The position numbers and the translations under genes were made by a program. The notes beneath the pieces were generated by a model. It ran no database searches. It saw only the letters and a program-made list of their open reading frames with translations, and was not told the DNA's origin. Below are positions 16,761-23,320 of a stretch of DNA of 64,000 nt, piece by piece. Source of the stretch: Frigoribacterium sp. SL97. GTDB taxonomy: Bacteria > Actinomycetota > Actinomycetes > Actinomycetales > Microbacteriaceae. Within the stretch, counting starts at the first letter, position 1; every line of letters begins with the position of its first letter. The stretch covers positions 1,178,001 through 1,242,000 of the forward strand of contig NZ_CP113062.1 of NCBI RefSeq assembly GCF_026625765.1, in the 5' to 3' direction.

Positions 16761-17549
16761 GTGAAAAAGCGCCGTCCCTCTCCCCTCGCCAGGGGAGTCC
16801 TGTACGGCCTCTACCAGAACCGCATCCGCCGGAGCCTCGACGGTCAAGAGCTGCCGCACCACGTCGCCATGATCGTCGACGGCAACCGGCGCTGGGCCAA
16901 GCAGCGCATGCTCGAGACCGCTGCCCACGGGCACCGCGCGGGTGCCGCGAAGATCAGCGAGTTCCTCACCTGGTGCGACGACCTCGGCATCAAGGTGGTC
17001 ACGCTGTACCTCCTCTCCGCCGACAACCTCGGCAACCGACAGTCCGACGAGTTGACCGAGCTCTTCGGCATCATCGGCGACGTCGCGGACGAGCTCTCGC
17101 GTCAGCGGGACTGGCGCGTGCAGCACGTCGGCGCGACCGACGACCTGCCGCCGGCGCTCTGCTCGGCCCTGCGCGAGGCCCAGGCCCGGACCGCCGACAA
17201 GACGGGGCTGCACGTGAACCTCGCCGTCGGCTACGGCGGGCGCCGTGAGATCGCCGACGCCATGCGCAGCATCGTGCGGGCGCACGATGCCGCGGGGGGC
17301 ACGCTCGACGCCCTGGCCGAGGTGCTCACCCCTGAGCTCATCGCCGACCACCTCTACACCGGCGGCCAACCCGACCCCGACCTCGTGATCCGCACGTCGG
17401 GCGAGCAACGGTTGAGCGACTTCATGCTGTGGCAGAGCGCCCACAGCGAGTTCTACTTCGTCGAGGCCTTCTACCCCGACCTGCGCGAGGTCGACTTCCT
17501 CCGGGCCGTGCGCGACTTCGCTCTCCGGCACCGGCGCTACGGCAGCTGA
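16761..17549 (+). CDS. Isoprenyl (cis-prenyl) diphosphate synthase, UppS-like
   Basis: 262 aa from GTG 16761; the frame is open upstream but conserved sequence begins here. The catalytic Asp is Asp40 in VAMIVDGNRRWAKQ. The C-terminal substrate-binding DLVIRTSGEQRLSDFMLWQ and SEFYF are intact. Enzymes of this group condense isopentenyl diphosphate with an allylic primer to make the Z-prenyl carriers of cell wall synthesis. Actinomycetes have a short-chain (Rv1086-like) and a long-chain (Rv2361-like) paralogue; the N-terminus and size look closer to the short-chain form, but product length cannot be read from sequence with certainty. Confidence 0.88.
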   Translation: MKKRRPSPLARGVLYGLYQNRIRRSLDGQELPHHVAMIVDGNRRWAKQRMLETAAHGHRAGAAKISEFLTWCDDLGIKVVTLYLLSADNLGNRQSDELTELFGIIGDVADELSRQRDWRVQHVGATDDLPPALCSALREAQARTADKTGLHVNLAVGYGGRREIADAMRSIVRAHDAAGGTLDALAEVLTPELIADHLYTGGQPDPDLVIRTSGEQRLSDFMLWQSAHSEFYFVEAFYPDLREVDFLRAVRDFALRHRRYGS

Positions 17550-17585
17550 CGCCCGAGCGGCCGCCGGCGCGGTGACCGGGCTGGT

Positions 17586-17660
17586 GTCGGCAACTCCGGA
17601 ATCCGGCTGCGCCGCGCCTCCTCAAGGGGTTCTGGTGCGTCGTTCTCCTGAGTTGCCGGC
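17586..17660. repeat. 75-bp palindromic element, copy 4
   Basis: Left end GTCGGCAACTCCGGAAT (17586-17602), right end TCTCCTGAGTTGCCGGC (17644-17660). The interior carries a CGCGCCTCCT copy (17613). It is nearly identical to copy 5, 24 bp away, so this pair is a recent duplication. Confidence 0.88.
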
Positions 17661-17684
17661 TGTGCGCGCGGTGGCCGGGCTGGT

Positions 17685-17759
17685 GTGGGCGACTCCGGAA
17701 TCCGGCTGCGCCGCGCCTCCTGCTGGGGTTCTGGTGTGTCGTTCTCCTGATTTGCCGGC
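17685..17759. repeat. 75-bp palindromic element, copy 5
   Basis: Left end GTGGGCGACTCCGGAAT (17685-17701) has two changes relative to copy 4; right end is TCTCCTGATTTGCCGGC (17743-17759). The interior again holds CGCGCCTCCT (17712). With copy 4 it fills most of the 324-bp gap between the prenyltransferase and aminotransferase genes. Confidence 0.88.
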
Positions 17760-17873
17760 CGCGTGCTGGCCCCCCGCGCACGGCCCCGCGCGGACGACCG
17801 GACGAGGAGGCGCGGGTCGGCGGACCGCGGACGGCACTACGGTGGACCAGTCACCGCCGCCTAGGAGAACACC

Positions 17874-19001
17874 GTGAAGACCATCGACGACCTCGCCTCG
17901 GGGTTCACCGACGAGCCCGGATACTTCGACTTCGCGAAGTGGGGTCCCATCTCGAGCTCCGTCGCCGACGAGCAGCGCTCGTTGGTCGAGGTGCAGGCGA
18001 GGGCCCGTTTCGGGTCCGAGATCGCCCTGACCGAGCAGGCGGGTCGCGTCGGACGGGCGATCTCGTCCCTCGTCGGCTTCGCACCCGACCACGTCGTCTT
18101 CCAGCCGAACACGAGCGAAGGGCTCACGCACACGCTGTTCGGTCTCACCGGGCAGGTGCTCATGTCGCCGCGCGACTACCCGAGCATGCCCGTCGCGGCG
18201 ACCCGCTCCTCCGAGGCCCTGCGCGTGCTCGAGCCGGTCTGGATGGACCTCGACCACGACGTGGTCACGCCGGCCGTGGTGCAGCGTCACCTCACCGACT
18301 CGGTCACCGCCGTGGCCGTCAGCCTGGTGGACTACCGCACGGGGTACCTGGTGGACCTCGAGGGCATCCGCCAGGTGATCGGCGACCGGTTGCTGATCGT
18401 CGACGCGATCCAGGGGTTCGGTGTGGTCGACGCGCCCTACGCCGTGGCCGACGTCGTGGCGTCGGGCGGTCAGAAGTGGGTCCGCGCCGGGTGGGGGACG
18501 GGCTTCCTGGCCCTGAGCGACCGCGCTCTCTCGGCCCTGACACCGGTGTTCAGCGGTGTCGCCGGGAGTGACCTGACCCTCGGCGGCTCGTACCACGGAC
18601 GGCAGCCGACCCGCCCGGGTGCTGCGGCGTTCCAGCTGACGAATCCCGACCCCATCGCCCAGGCGCGCCTCGCCACGGCCCTCGAGGACCTCGCCGACGT
18701 GGGCGTCGCCGCCGTCTCGCGGGCCGTGGCCGAGCGGGCCACGCGGGTGATCGACCTCGCCGACGAGTTCGCGGTGCCGGTGGTCTCGCCGCGCGACGAG
18801 GCGGAGCGCGCCGGCATCGTCGTGCTCGAACCCGCCCTCGACCAGATGACGACGCTGACGGCCGCTCTGATCAACCACGGGGTCACGGCCACCGTGCGCG
18901 ACACGACCGTGCGGCTGAGCGTGCACGTGTCCACGGGCGACGATTCGTTCGAGATGCTGCGGGGTGCGTTCACCTCGTTCGGCACGACCGTCTTCTACTA
19001 G
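17874..19001 (+). CDS. Class V aminotransferase-like PLP enzyme
   Basis: 375 aa from GTG 17874, with TAGGAGA 7 nt upstream. The expected PLP lysine is in ASGGQKWVRAGWGTGF (about 200-215), and the phosphate/ring contacts include the Asp in LIVDAIQGFGVVD. PNTSEGLTHTLFGL resembles the early substrate-binding loop of the family. It should be a cytosolic aminotransferase or a related lyase such as a kynureninase- or desulfurase-like enzyme. The substrate cannot be deduced. It is monocistronic, between the palindromic pair and the phoH leader. Confidence 0.82.
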   Translation: MKTIDDLASGFTDEPGYFDFAKWGPISSSVADEQRSLVEVQARARFGSEIALTEQAGRVGRAISSLVGFAPDHVVFQPNTSEGLTHTLFGLTGQVLMSPRDYPSMPVAATRSSEALRVLEPVWMDLDHDVVTPAVVQRHLTDSVTAVAVSLVDYRTGYLVDLEGIRQVIGDRLLIVDAIQGFGVVDAPYAVADVVASGGQKWVRAGWGTGFLALSDRALSALTPVFSGVAGSDLTLGGSYHGRQPTRPGAAAFQLTNPDPIAQARLATALEDLADVGVAAVSRAVAERATRVIDLADEFAVPVVSPRDEAERAGIVVLEPALDQMTTLTAALINHGVTATVRDTTVRLSVHVSTGDDSFEMLRGAFTSFGTTVFY

Positions 19002-19079
19002 GCGGGATCGCCCTGCGGGGTGGGGCTCGCGCGCTGCACCCTCGACCGTTACATGAGGGTCGTTCACCTGATCGTCACA

Positions 19080-19095
19080 CGACACGGTGGTGTCG
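19080..19095 (+). terminator. Short hairpin after the aminotransferase gene
   Basis: CGACAC (19080-19085), GGTG loop, GTGTCG (19090-19095). It lacks a U-tract and may equally be the first hairpin of the phoH leader. Confidence 0.35.
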
Positions 19096-19135
19096 ATGAT
19101 GCGGATGTCGGAGGCGCGTCGTAGGTTCGTCACAT

Positions 19136-19230
19136 CGGGCAAGGAGCCCGATCGAGACGGCCACGAAAGTTCGCCTCGCAACTGCTCCGCGGCCGTCTCT
19201 GCCGAAGGTACCCGGGTGCCCAGCCGCCCG
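19136..19230 (+). promoter_or_regulatory. Structured 5' leader of the phoH gene
   Basis: Three consecutive hairpins can form: CGGGC/GCCCG (19136-19140/19146-19150) with an AAGGA loop, a 9-bp stem GAGACGGCC/GGCCGTCTC (19154-19162/19191-19199), and CGGG/CCCG (19213-19216/19227-19230) just before the ribosome binding site. I could not match it to the ydaO, SAM, cobalamin, glycine or Mn riboswitch cores. It may be a translational control element or only a stable leader. Confidence 0.4.
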
Positions 19231-19244
19231 AGGACGGAGTGGTC

Positions 19245-20603
19245 GTGACCGCGTCGAACATCACCTCAACCGAACGCAACACTGCAGCAACGACGGGGGG
19301 TGACCAGTCGGTCGCCCAACGCACGTACGTGCTCGACACCTCGGTGTTGCTGTCCGATCCGCAGGCGCTCTTCCGCTTCGCCGAGCACGACGTGGTGCTT
19401 CCCGTCGTCGTCGTCAGCGAACTCGAGGGCAAACGTCACGACCCCGAGCTGGGCTACTTCGCGCGCCAGGCCCTGCGCCTCCTCGACGACCTCCGCGTGA
19501 AGCACGACCGTCTCGACTTCCCGGTGGCCGTGGGTGACGGGGGCTCCCTGCGGGTCGAGCTCAACCACTCGAACATGTCGGTCCTGCCCTCGGGCCTGCA
19601 GTTGAACGACGCCGACTCGCGCATCCTCGCCGTCGCGTCGAACCTCGCCGCCGACGGGCTGGCCGTCACGGTCGTCTCGAAAGACCTGCCCCTGCGGGTG
19701 AAGGCCGCGTCGATCGGACTGGCCGCCGAAGAATACCGGGCCGAACAGGTCGTCGACAGCGGGTACACCGGGCAGACCTCGATCGACGTGTCGAGCGACC
19801 AGATGGCCTCGTTCTACGAGTCCGAGAAGATCTCCGCCCGTGCGCTCGCGGACGTCCCCGTGAACACCGGGGTGGTCGTGCACTCGGAGCGGGGCTCGGC
19901 ACTGGGGCGCGTGGTCGCCCGCGGCGAGGCTCGTCTCGTCCGCGGCGATCGCGACGTCTTCGGGCTGCACGGTCGATCGGCCGAGCAGCGCCTCGCGATC
20001 GACCTGCTGCTCGACCCCGAGGTGGGCATCGTGTCGCTGGGCGGCAGCGCCGGCACGGGCAAATCGGCCCTCGCGCTCTGCGCCGGCCTCGAGGCCGTCC
20101 TCGAGAAGCAACAGCACAAGAAGATCATGGTGTTCCGCCCGCTCTACGCGGTGGGCGGCCAAGACCTGGGGTTCCTCCCGGGCGACGCCGGCGAGAAGAT
20201 GAACCCGTGGGCGCAGGCCGTCTTCGACACGCTGGGCGCGATCGTGTCCCAGAACGTCCTCGACGAGGTGGTCGAGCGGGGCATCCTCGAGGTCCTGCCC
20301 CTGACGCACATCCGGGGCCGGTCGTTGCACGACGCCTTCGTGATCGTCGACGAAGCGCAGTCCCTCGAGCGCAACGTGCTGCTGACCGTCCTGAGTCGCA
20401 TCGGCCAGAACTCGCGGGTGGTGCTGACCCACGACGTGGCGCAGCGCGACAATCTGCGCGTCGGCCGGCACGACGGGGTCGCCTCGGTCATCGAGACGCT
20501 CAAGGGTCACCCGCTGTTCGGTCACGTGACGCTGACCCGCTCCGAGAGGTCCGCGATCGCCGCCCTCGTCACCGAGATGCTCGAGTCGAACGACCTGGTG
20601 TAG
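19245..20603 (+). CDS. PhoH family ATPase with N-terminal PIN domain
   Basis: 452 aa from GTG 19245, preferred over GTG 19239 because GGACGGAG ends 6 nt upstream of it. The PIN RNase domain opens with RTYVLDTSVLLSDP and carries the acidic pair in ELEGKRHDPELG and LNDADSRILAVA. The PhoH P-loop GGSAGTGKSALAL lies near 265 and the Walker B DEAQSL near 368, followed by SRIGQNSRVVLTHD. PIN-PhoH fusions (PhoH2) are ATP-dependent RNases/helicases; in mycobacteria they pair with a small upstream antitoxin, and I see no such ORF in the 240-bp leader. A perfect hairpin follows the stop. Confidence 0.9.
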   Translation: MTASNITSTERNTAATTGGDQSVAQRTYVLDTSVLLSDPQALFRFAEHDVVLPVVVVSELEGKRHDPELGYFARQALRLLDDLRVKHDRLDFPVAVGDGGSLRVELNHSNMSVLPSGLQLNDADSRILAVASNLAADGLAVTVVSKDLPLRVKAASIGLAAEEYRAEQVVDSGYTGQTSIDVSSDQMASFYESEKISARALADVPVNTGVVVHSERGSALGRVVARGEARLVRGDRDVFGLHGRSAEQRLAIDLLLDPEVGIVSLGGSAGTGKSALALCAGLEAVLEKQQHKKIMVFRPLYAVGGQDLGFLPGDAGEKMNPWAQAVFDTLGAIVSQNVLDEVVERGILEVLPLTHIRGRSLHDAFVIVDEAQSLERNVLLTVLSRIGQNSRVVLTHDVAQRDNLRVGRHDGVASVIETLKGHPLFGHVTLTRSERSAIAALVTEMLESNDLV

Positions 20604-20612
20604 CAGGGACGC

Positions 20613-20644
20613 AGGAGGCGCGGGTCACCTGACCCGCGCCTCCT
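20613..20644 (+). terminator. Hairpin made of inverted AGGAGGCGCG copies, after phoH
   Basis: AGGAGGCGCGGGTCA (20613-20627) pairs perfectly with TGACCCGCGCCTCCT (20630-20644) over 15 bp. It lies 9 bp after the phoH stop and also forms the first unit of the following array. Confidence 0.75.
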
Positions 20645-20824
20645 TGCGGTCTGGCGCCGCGGCTCCTGCGTTCTGGCGCCGCGCGTCCTGCGTGTCTGGC
20701 GCCGCGCGTCCTGCGGTCTGGCGCTGCGCCTCCCGCGGTCTGGCGCCGCGCGTCTTGCGTGTCTGGCGCTGCGCGTCCTGCGTTCTGGCGTCGCGCCTCC
20801 TGCGTGTCCGCCACCGCGCGTCGT
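20635..20824 (+). repeat. Array of nine 22-23 bp tandem units
   Basis: Units start at 20635, 20658, 20680, 20703, 20725, 20747, 20770, 20792 and 20815. The consensus is roughly CGCGCGTCCTGCGTTCTGG, with CGCGCCTCCT variants at the first and eighth positions. There are no unique spacers. The last unit runs directly into palindromic element 6. Confidence 0.88.
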
Positions 20825-20899
20825 GTCGGCAACTCCGGCGATCGGCAGGCTGCGGGGAGTCAGGGCCGCACCTGGTCGCCGTTCTCCTGAGTTGCCCAC
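20825..20899. repeat. 75-bp palindromic element, copy 6
   Basis: Left end GTCGGCAACTCCGGCGA (20825-20841), right end TCTCCTGAGTTGCCCAC (20883-20899). The interior has a weak TGCGG/CCGCA hairpin. It abuts the 22-23 bp array with no gap. Confidence 0.86.
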
Positions 20900-21000
20900 C
20901 GGACTGTGCTCGGGGTCGCGTGGTGCTCGGTGGTCCGTGACGAGTCGGCGTCTCGGTGCGACCCGTGCCGTGCTCGACCGGCACCAGGGTCCACCTGCCG

Positions 21001-21075
21001 GTCGGCAACTCAGCAATCCGACACGGTTCGAGGCCGTGTCGAGGTCGGTGGGCGGTATTCTCCGGACTTGCCAGC
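21001..21075. repeat. 75-bp palindromic element, copy 7
   Basis: Left end GTCGGCAACTCAGCAAT (21001-21017), right end TCTCCGGACTTGCCAGC (21059-21075). This is the most diverged pair, yet still 75 bp. The interior contains a perfect 8-bp hairpin CGACACGG/CCGTGTCG. Downstream to 21258 I see only GC-rich DNA with a duplicated GCCGCGGGGTCGACGA and one AGGAGGCGCG (21229). Confidence 0.8.
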
Positions 21076-21258
21076 ATGGTCGGGAACGCCCGGACGGGCG
21101 CGGGGCGCGGGCACGGGCGCGCCGCGGGGTCGACGAGCCGCGGGGTCGACGAGCCGCGGTGAGGGACGCCTCGGCCCCACCTCGCGCGACGCGGACGTTC
21201 TCCACCGGCGGGCTCTCGTGCGCCGCGGAGGAGGCGCGGGTCGCGTCAGCCTGTCGGC

Positions 21259-22323
21259 ATGCAGCAGATCGCGACCCACGTCAGGAGGGCAGGCGGCGTC
21301 CTCCACAAGCGGGATCTCGTCGCCCTCGGAGCCACCGACCGGATGCTCACCGCAGCAGTGCGATCCGGGCACGTTCACCGAGCCCGACGCGGGTGGTACA
21401 CGACCTTCGCGCCGGGGGACGCACGGTACGAGGCCGTGCGCATCGGGGGCCGGTTGACCGGGGCGTCGCTCTTGGCCCTCCTCGGGGCGTGGATGTGGAC
21501 CACCGTTCCGATCGTCAGCGTCGTGGTGCCCCCTGGAGCCTCACGACTTCGGGCCAGGCACGGTGCGAGGGTGCTGTGGCGCTCCGACGGGGGCGTGCCC
21601 TGTCGTCCGTCACCCGGGCCGGTGCCCCGTCCGCCGGATGACGACGAACACGGATCGGAGGACGCACGGCGGGCGGCCTGGGCCGTTCCCGTCGGCACCG
21701 CTCTGGTGGACGCCGTGACGGCGGCTCCTCTCGACGAGGCCGTCGCCCTCCTGGACTGGGCGCTGTCGAGCGGTCACTTCTCAGTCGCCGGACTGCACGC
21801 GGCGTTCGCCGAGGCTCCCGCCGATGTGAGGGGCATCGTCGACTGGGCCGATCCGCGGAGCGAGAGCTTCATCGAGAGCGTCATGCGGGTGACGTTCGCC
21901 GACCTGGGGCACCGCGTCGAGTCCCAGACCCGGGTCGGCCCGGAGGATCGCCGCCGCATCGACGTCGTCGTCGACGGTGTCGTCGCCCTCGAACTCGACG
22001 GGCGCAGGTGGCACGGCGACACGTTCGACGCGGACCGTCTGAAGGACCTCGCGATCACGGTCCAGGGACGAACCGCCCTTCGAGCCAGCTACGAGATGGT
22101 GCGCGACCATCGATCGCTCATCGTCGAGGCCGTGCACGCGGTGCTCGACGACGCCCGGCGACCTCGACGGCGACTCGTCGTGACGACGGGCCGTGCCCAC
22201 CGTCCGCGAACTCGGCGCACGCGAGGTCGACGCCCGTGGCATCTGGTCCGACCAGCTCGGGGACGTACTCCGCATTCGGGTCGGTCGGGATCGGAGACGG
22301 CCTCGTCATCAGGAGCATCGTGA
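21259..22323 (+). CDS. AbiEi/DUF559-like protein (putative Vsr-fold nuclease)
   Basis: 354 aa. The N-terminus (HVRRAGGVLHKRDLVALGATDRMLTAAV then RARRGWY) resembles the winged-helix domain of AbiEi-type antitoxins. The C-terminal part (SFIESVMRVTFADLGHRVESQ, IDVVVDGVVALELDGRRWH, DRLKDLAI) resembles the DUF559 very-short-patch-repair endonuclease fold, with candidate catalytic Glu and Asp in the ELDG strand. No AbiEii-type nucleotidyltransferase toxin is adjacent. Such stand-alone proteins are common in Microbacteriaceae and their role is unknown. The last 55 residues are an Arg-rich tail ending in a 4-nt overlap with the prepilin peptidase. Confidence 0.7.
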   Translation: MQQIATHVRRAGGVLHKRDLVALGATDRMLTAAVRSGHVHRARRGWYTTFAPGDARYEAVRIGGRLTGASLLALLGAWMWTTVPIVSVVVPPGASRLRARHGARVLWRSDGGVPCRPSPGPVPRPPDDDEHGSEDARRAAWAVPVGTALVDAVTAAPLDEAVALLDWALSSGHFSVAGLHAAFAEAPADVRGIVDWADPRSESFIESVMRVTFADLGHRVESQTRVGPEDRRRIDVVVDGVVALELDGRRWHGDTFDADRLKDLAITVQGRTALRASYEMVRDHRSLIVEAVHAVLDDARRPRRRLVVTTGRAHRPRTRRTRGRRPWHLVRPARGRTPHSGRSGSETASSSGAS

Positions 22324-23099
22324 GCTCGTCGGAAGGTCTCGTGGACGAGACGGCGTCCCCGGACGGGACGGGTTCGTCGGACGGGACGGGCTCGCCGGAC
22401 GGGACGCGCTCGCCGGACGGGACGCGCTCGTCGGACGGGGAAGCGGTTCGAGGTGGTGATGGACCGCGACAGGAGCGCACGCAGGCCCTCGAAGCAGTCG
22501 CCGCGGCTGCACTGTCGGCGGTCACGGTCGCTGCCGCCACACTGGATGCCGGCCCCCTCACGGGCGCGAGCGCCGGGGCGGTGACGCTCGTCGGATGTCT
22601 CGGAGTCGCGGCCGTGACTCCGGCCCTGGTCTGGATCGACATCGCCGAGCGTCGACTGCCGAACGTCCTCGTCGGAGTGGCCGCGGGTGCGTGGGGGGTG
22701 TCGACCGTCCTGCTCGTCGCGGGGGGCGGTATCGCCACGGCGGCCACGAGCCTGGCCTTCGCCCTGGTCGCCGCCGTGCTCGGTCTGGTGGCCGCCATCG
22801 CCGGCGGCCTGGGCATGGGGGACGTCAAGCTCGGCGCCGTGTTGAGCGGACTCGTCGCGACGGGTAGCCCGGCGGCCCTCCTGGGTCTCTGGGCTCTTGC
22901 CGGAACGTTCGCGGTCGGGGTGGCCGGCGTTCGGGCGTTGGGCTCGAGGTCGCGACGGGCCGGCACGCCTCCGTGGCCAGAGCTGGCATCGGTCAGCCGG
23001 GGCATCCCTTTCGGGCCGTGCCTGCTCGCGGCCTTCTGGTGTGTCGTGGCCAGCCCGTCGGTGGCCGTCGCCGTCGATGCCGTCGTGACGGGTCCGTGA
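22320..23099 (+). CDS. Prepilin peptidase (A24 family)
   Basis: 259 aa from GTG 22320, with AGGAG at 22311-22315. The first 40 residues carry five imperfect TxSxDG hexapeptide repeats encoded by 18-bp units. The membrane core has about six hydrophobic segments. The two catalytic aspartates are in LVWIDIAERRLPN and in the GxGD motif GGLGMGDVKLG. The N-terminal Cys-rich methyltransferase domain of PilD is absent, as in TadV/CpaA types. It would process type IV or Tad prepilins at the membrane, but no pilus genes are in the window. Confidence 0.85.
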   Translation: MSSSEGLVDETASPDGTGSSDGTGSPDGTRSPDGTRSSDGEAVRGGDGPRQERTQALEAVAAAALSAVTVAAATLDAGPLTGASAGAVTLVGCLGVAAVTPALVWIDIAERRLPNVLVGVAAGAWGVSTVLLVAGGGIATAATSLAFALVAAVLGLVAAIAGGLGMGDVKLGAVLSGLVATGSPAALLGLWALAGTFAVGVAGVRALGSRSRRAGTPPWPELASVSRGIPFGPCLLAAFWCVVASPSVAVAVDAVVTGP

Positions 23100-23188
23100 G
23101 GTCCGCGTCGCGGCGTGCCCCCGTCGACGGGAACGGGAACGGGAACAGGAACGCGAACAGGCAGGCGAGAGGGTAGAGAAGCCTAAAG

Positions 23189-23235
23189 GTCGAGGAGGCG
23201 CGTGTCCGTCGACGACGGGCGCGCGCCTCCTCGAC
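23189..23235. terminator. Hairpin made of inverted AGGAGGCGCG copies
   Basis: GTCGAGGAGGCGCG (23189-23202) pairs perfectly with CGCGCCTCCTCGAC (23222-23235), 14 bp with a 19-nt loop. It lies between the convergent prepilin peptidase and fumC genes. Upstream is a short GGGAAC hexamer run (about 23129-23148). Confidence 0.7.
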
Positions 23236-23320
23236 GTGCTGTGGTCCCGGCCGGCCGGGGATGGGCTCAGGACGGAGGGCTCGACCCGGGCCGCTCGGGG
23301 CTGGACTCAGGCGGGTGGGC

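Noticed and set aside
19136..19244. Known riboswitch (ydaO, SAM, cobalamin, glycine, Mn) before phoH
   Set aside because: None of the conserved core strings of these classes could be found by eye; only generic stems are visible.
4610..21075. Palindromic elements as integron attC sites
   Set aside because: Conserved ends with variable interiors recall attC, but the ends do not fit the RYYYAAC and GTTRRRY core sites, length is constant, and no gene cassettes or integrase lie between them.
21781..22275. Minus-strand ORFs opposite the AbiEi/DUF559-like gene as a toxin partner
   Set aside because: They are antisense shadows with no nucleotidyltransferase motif and no ribosome binding site.
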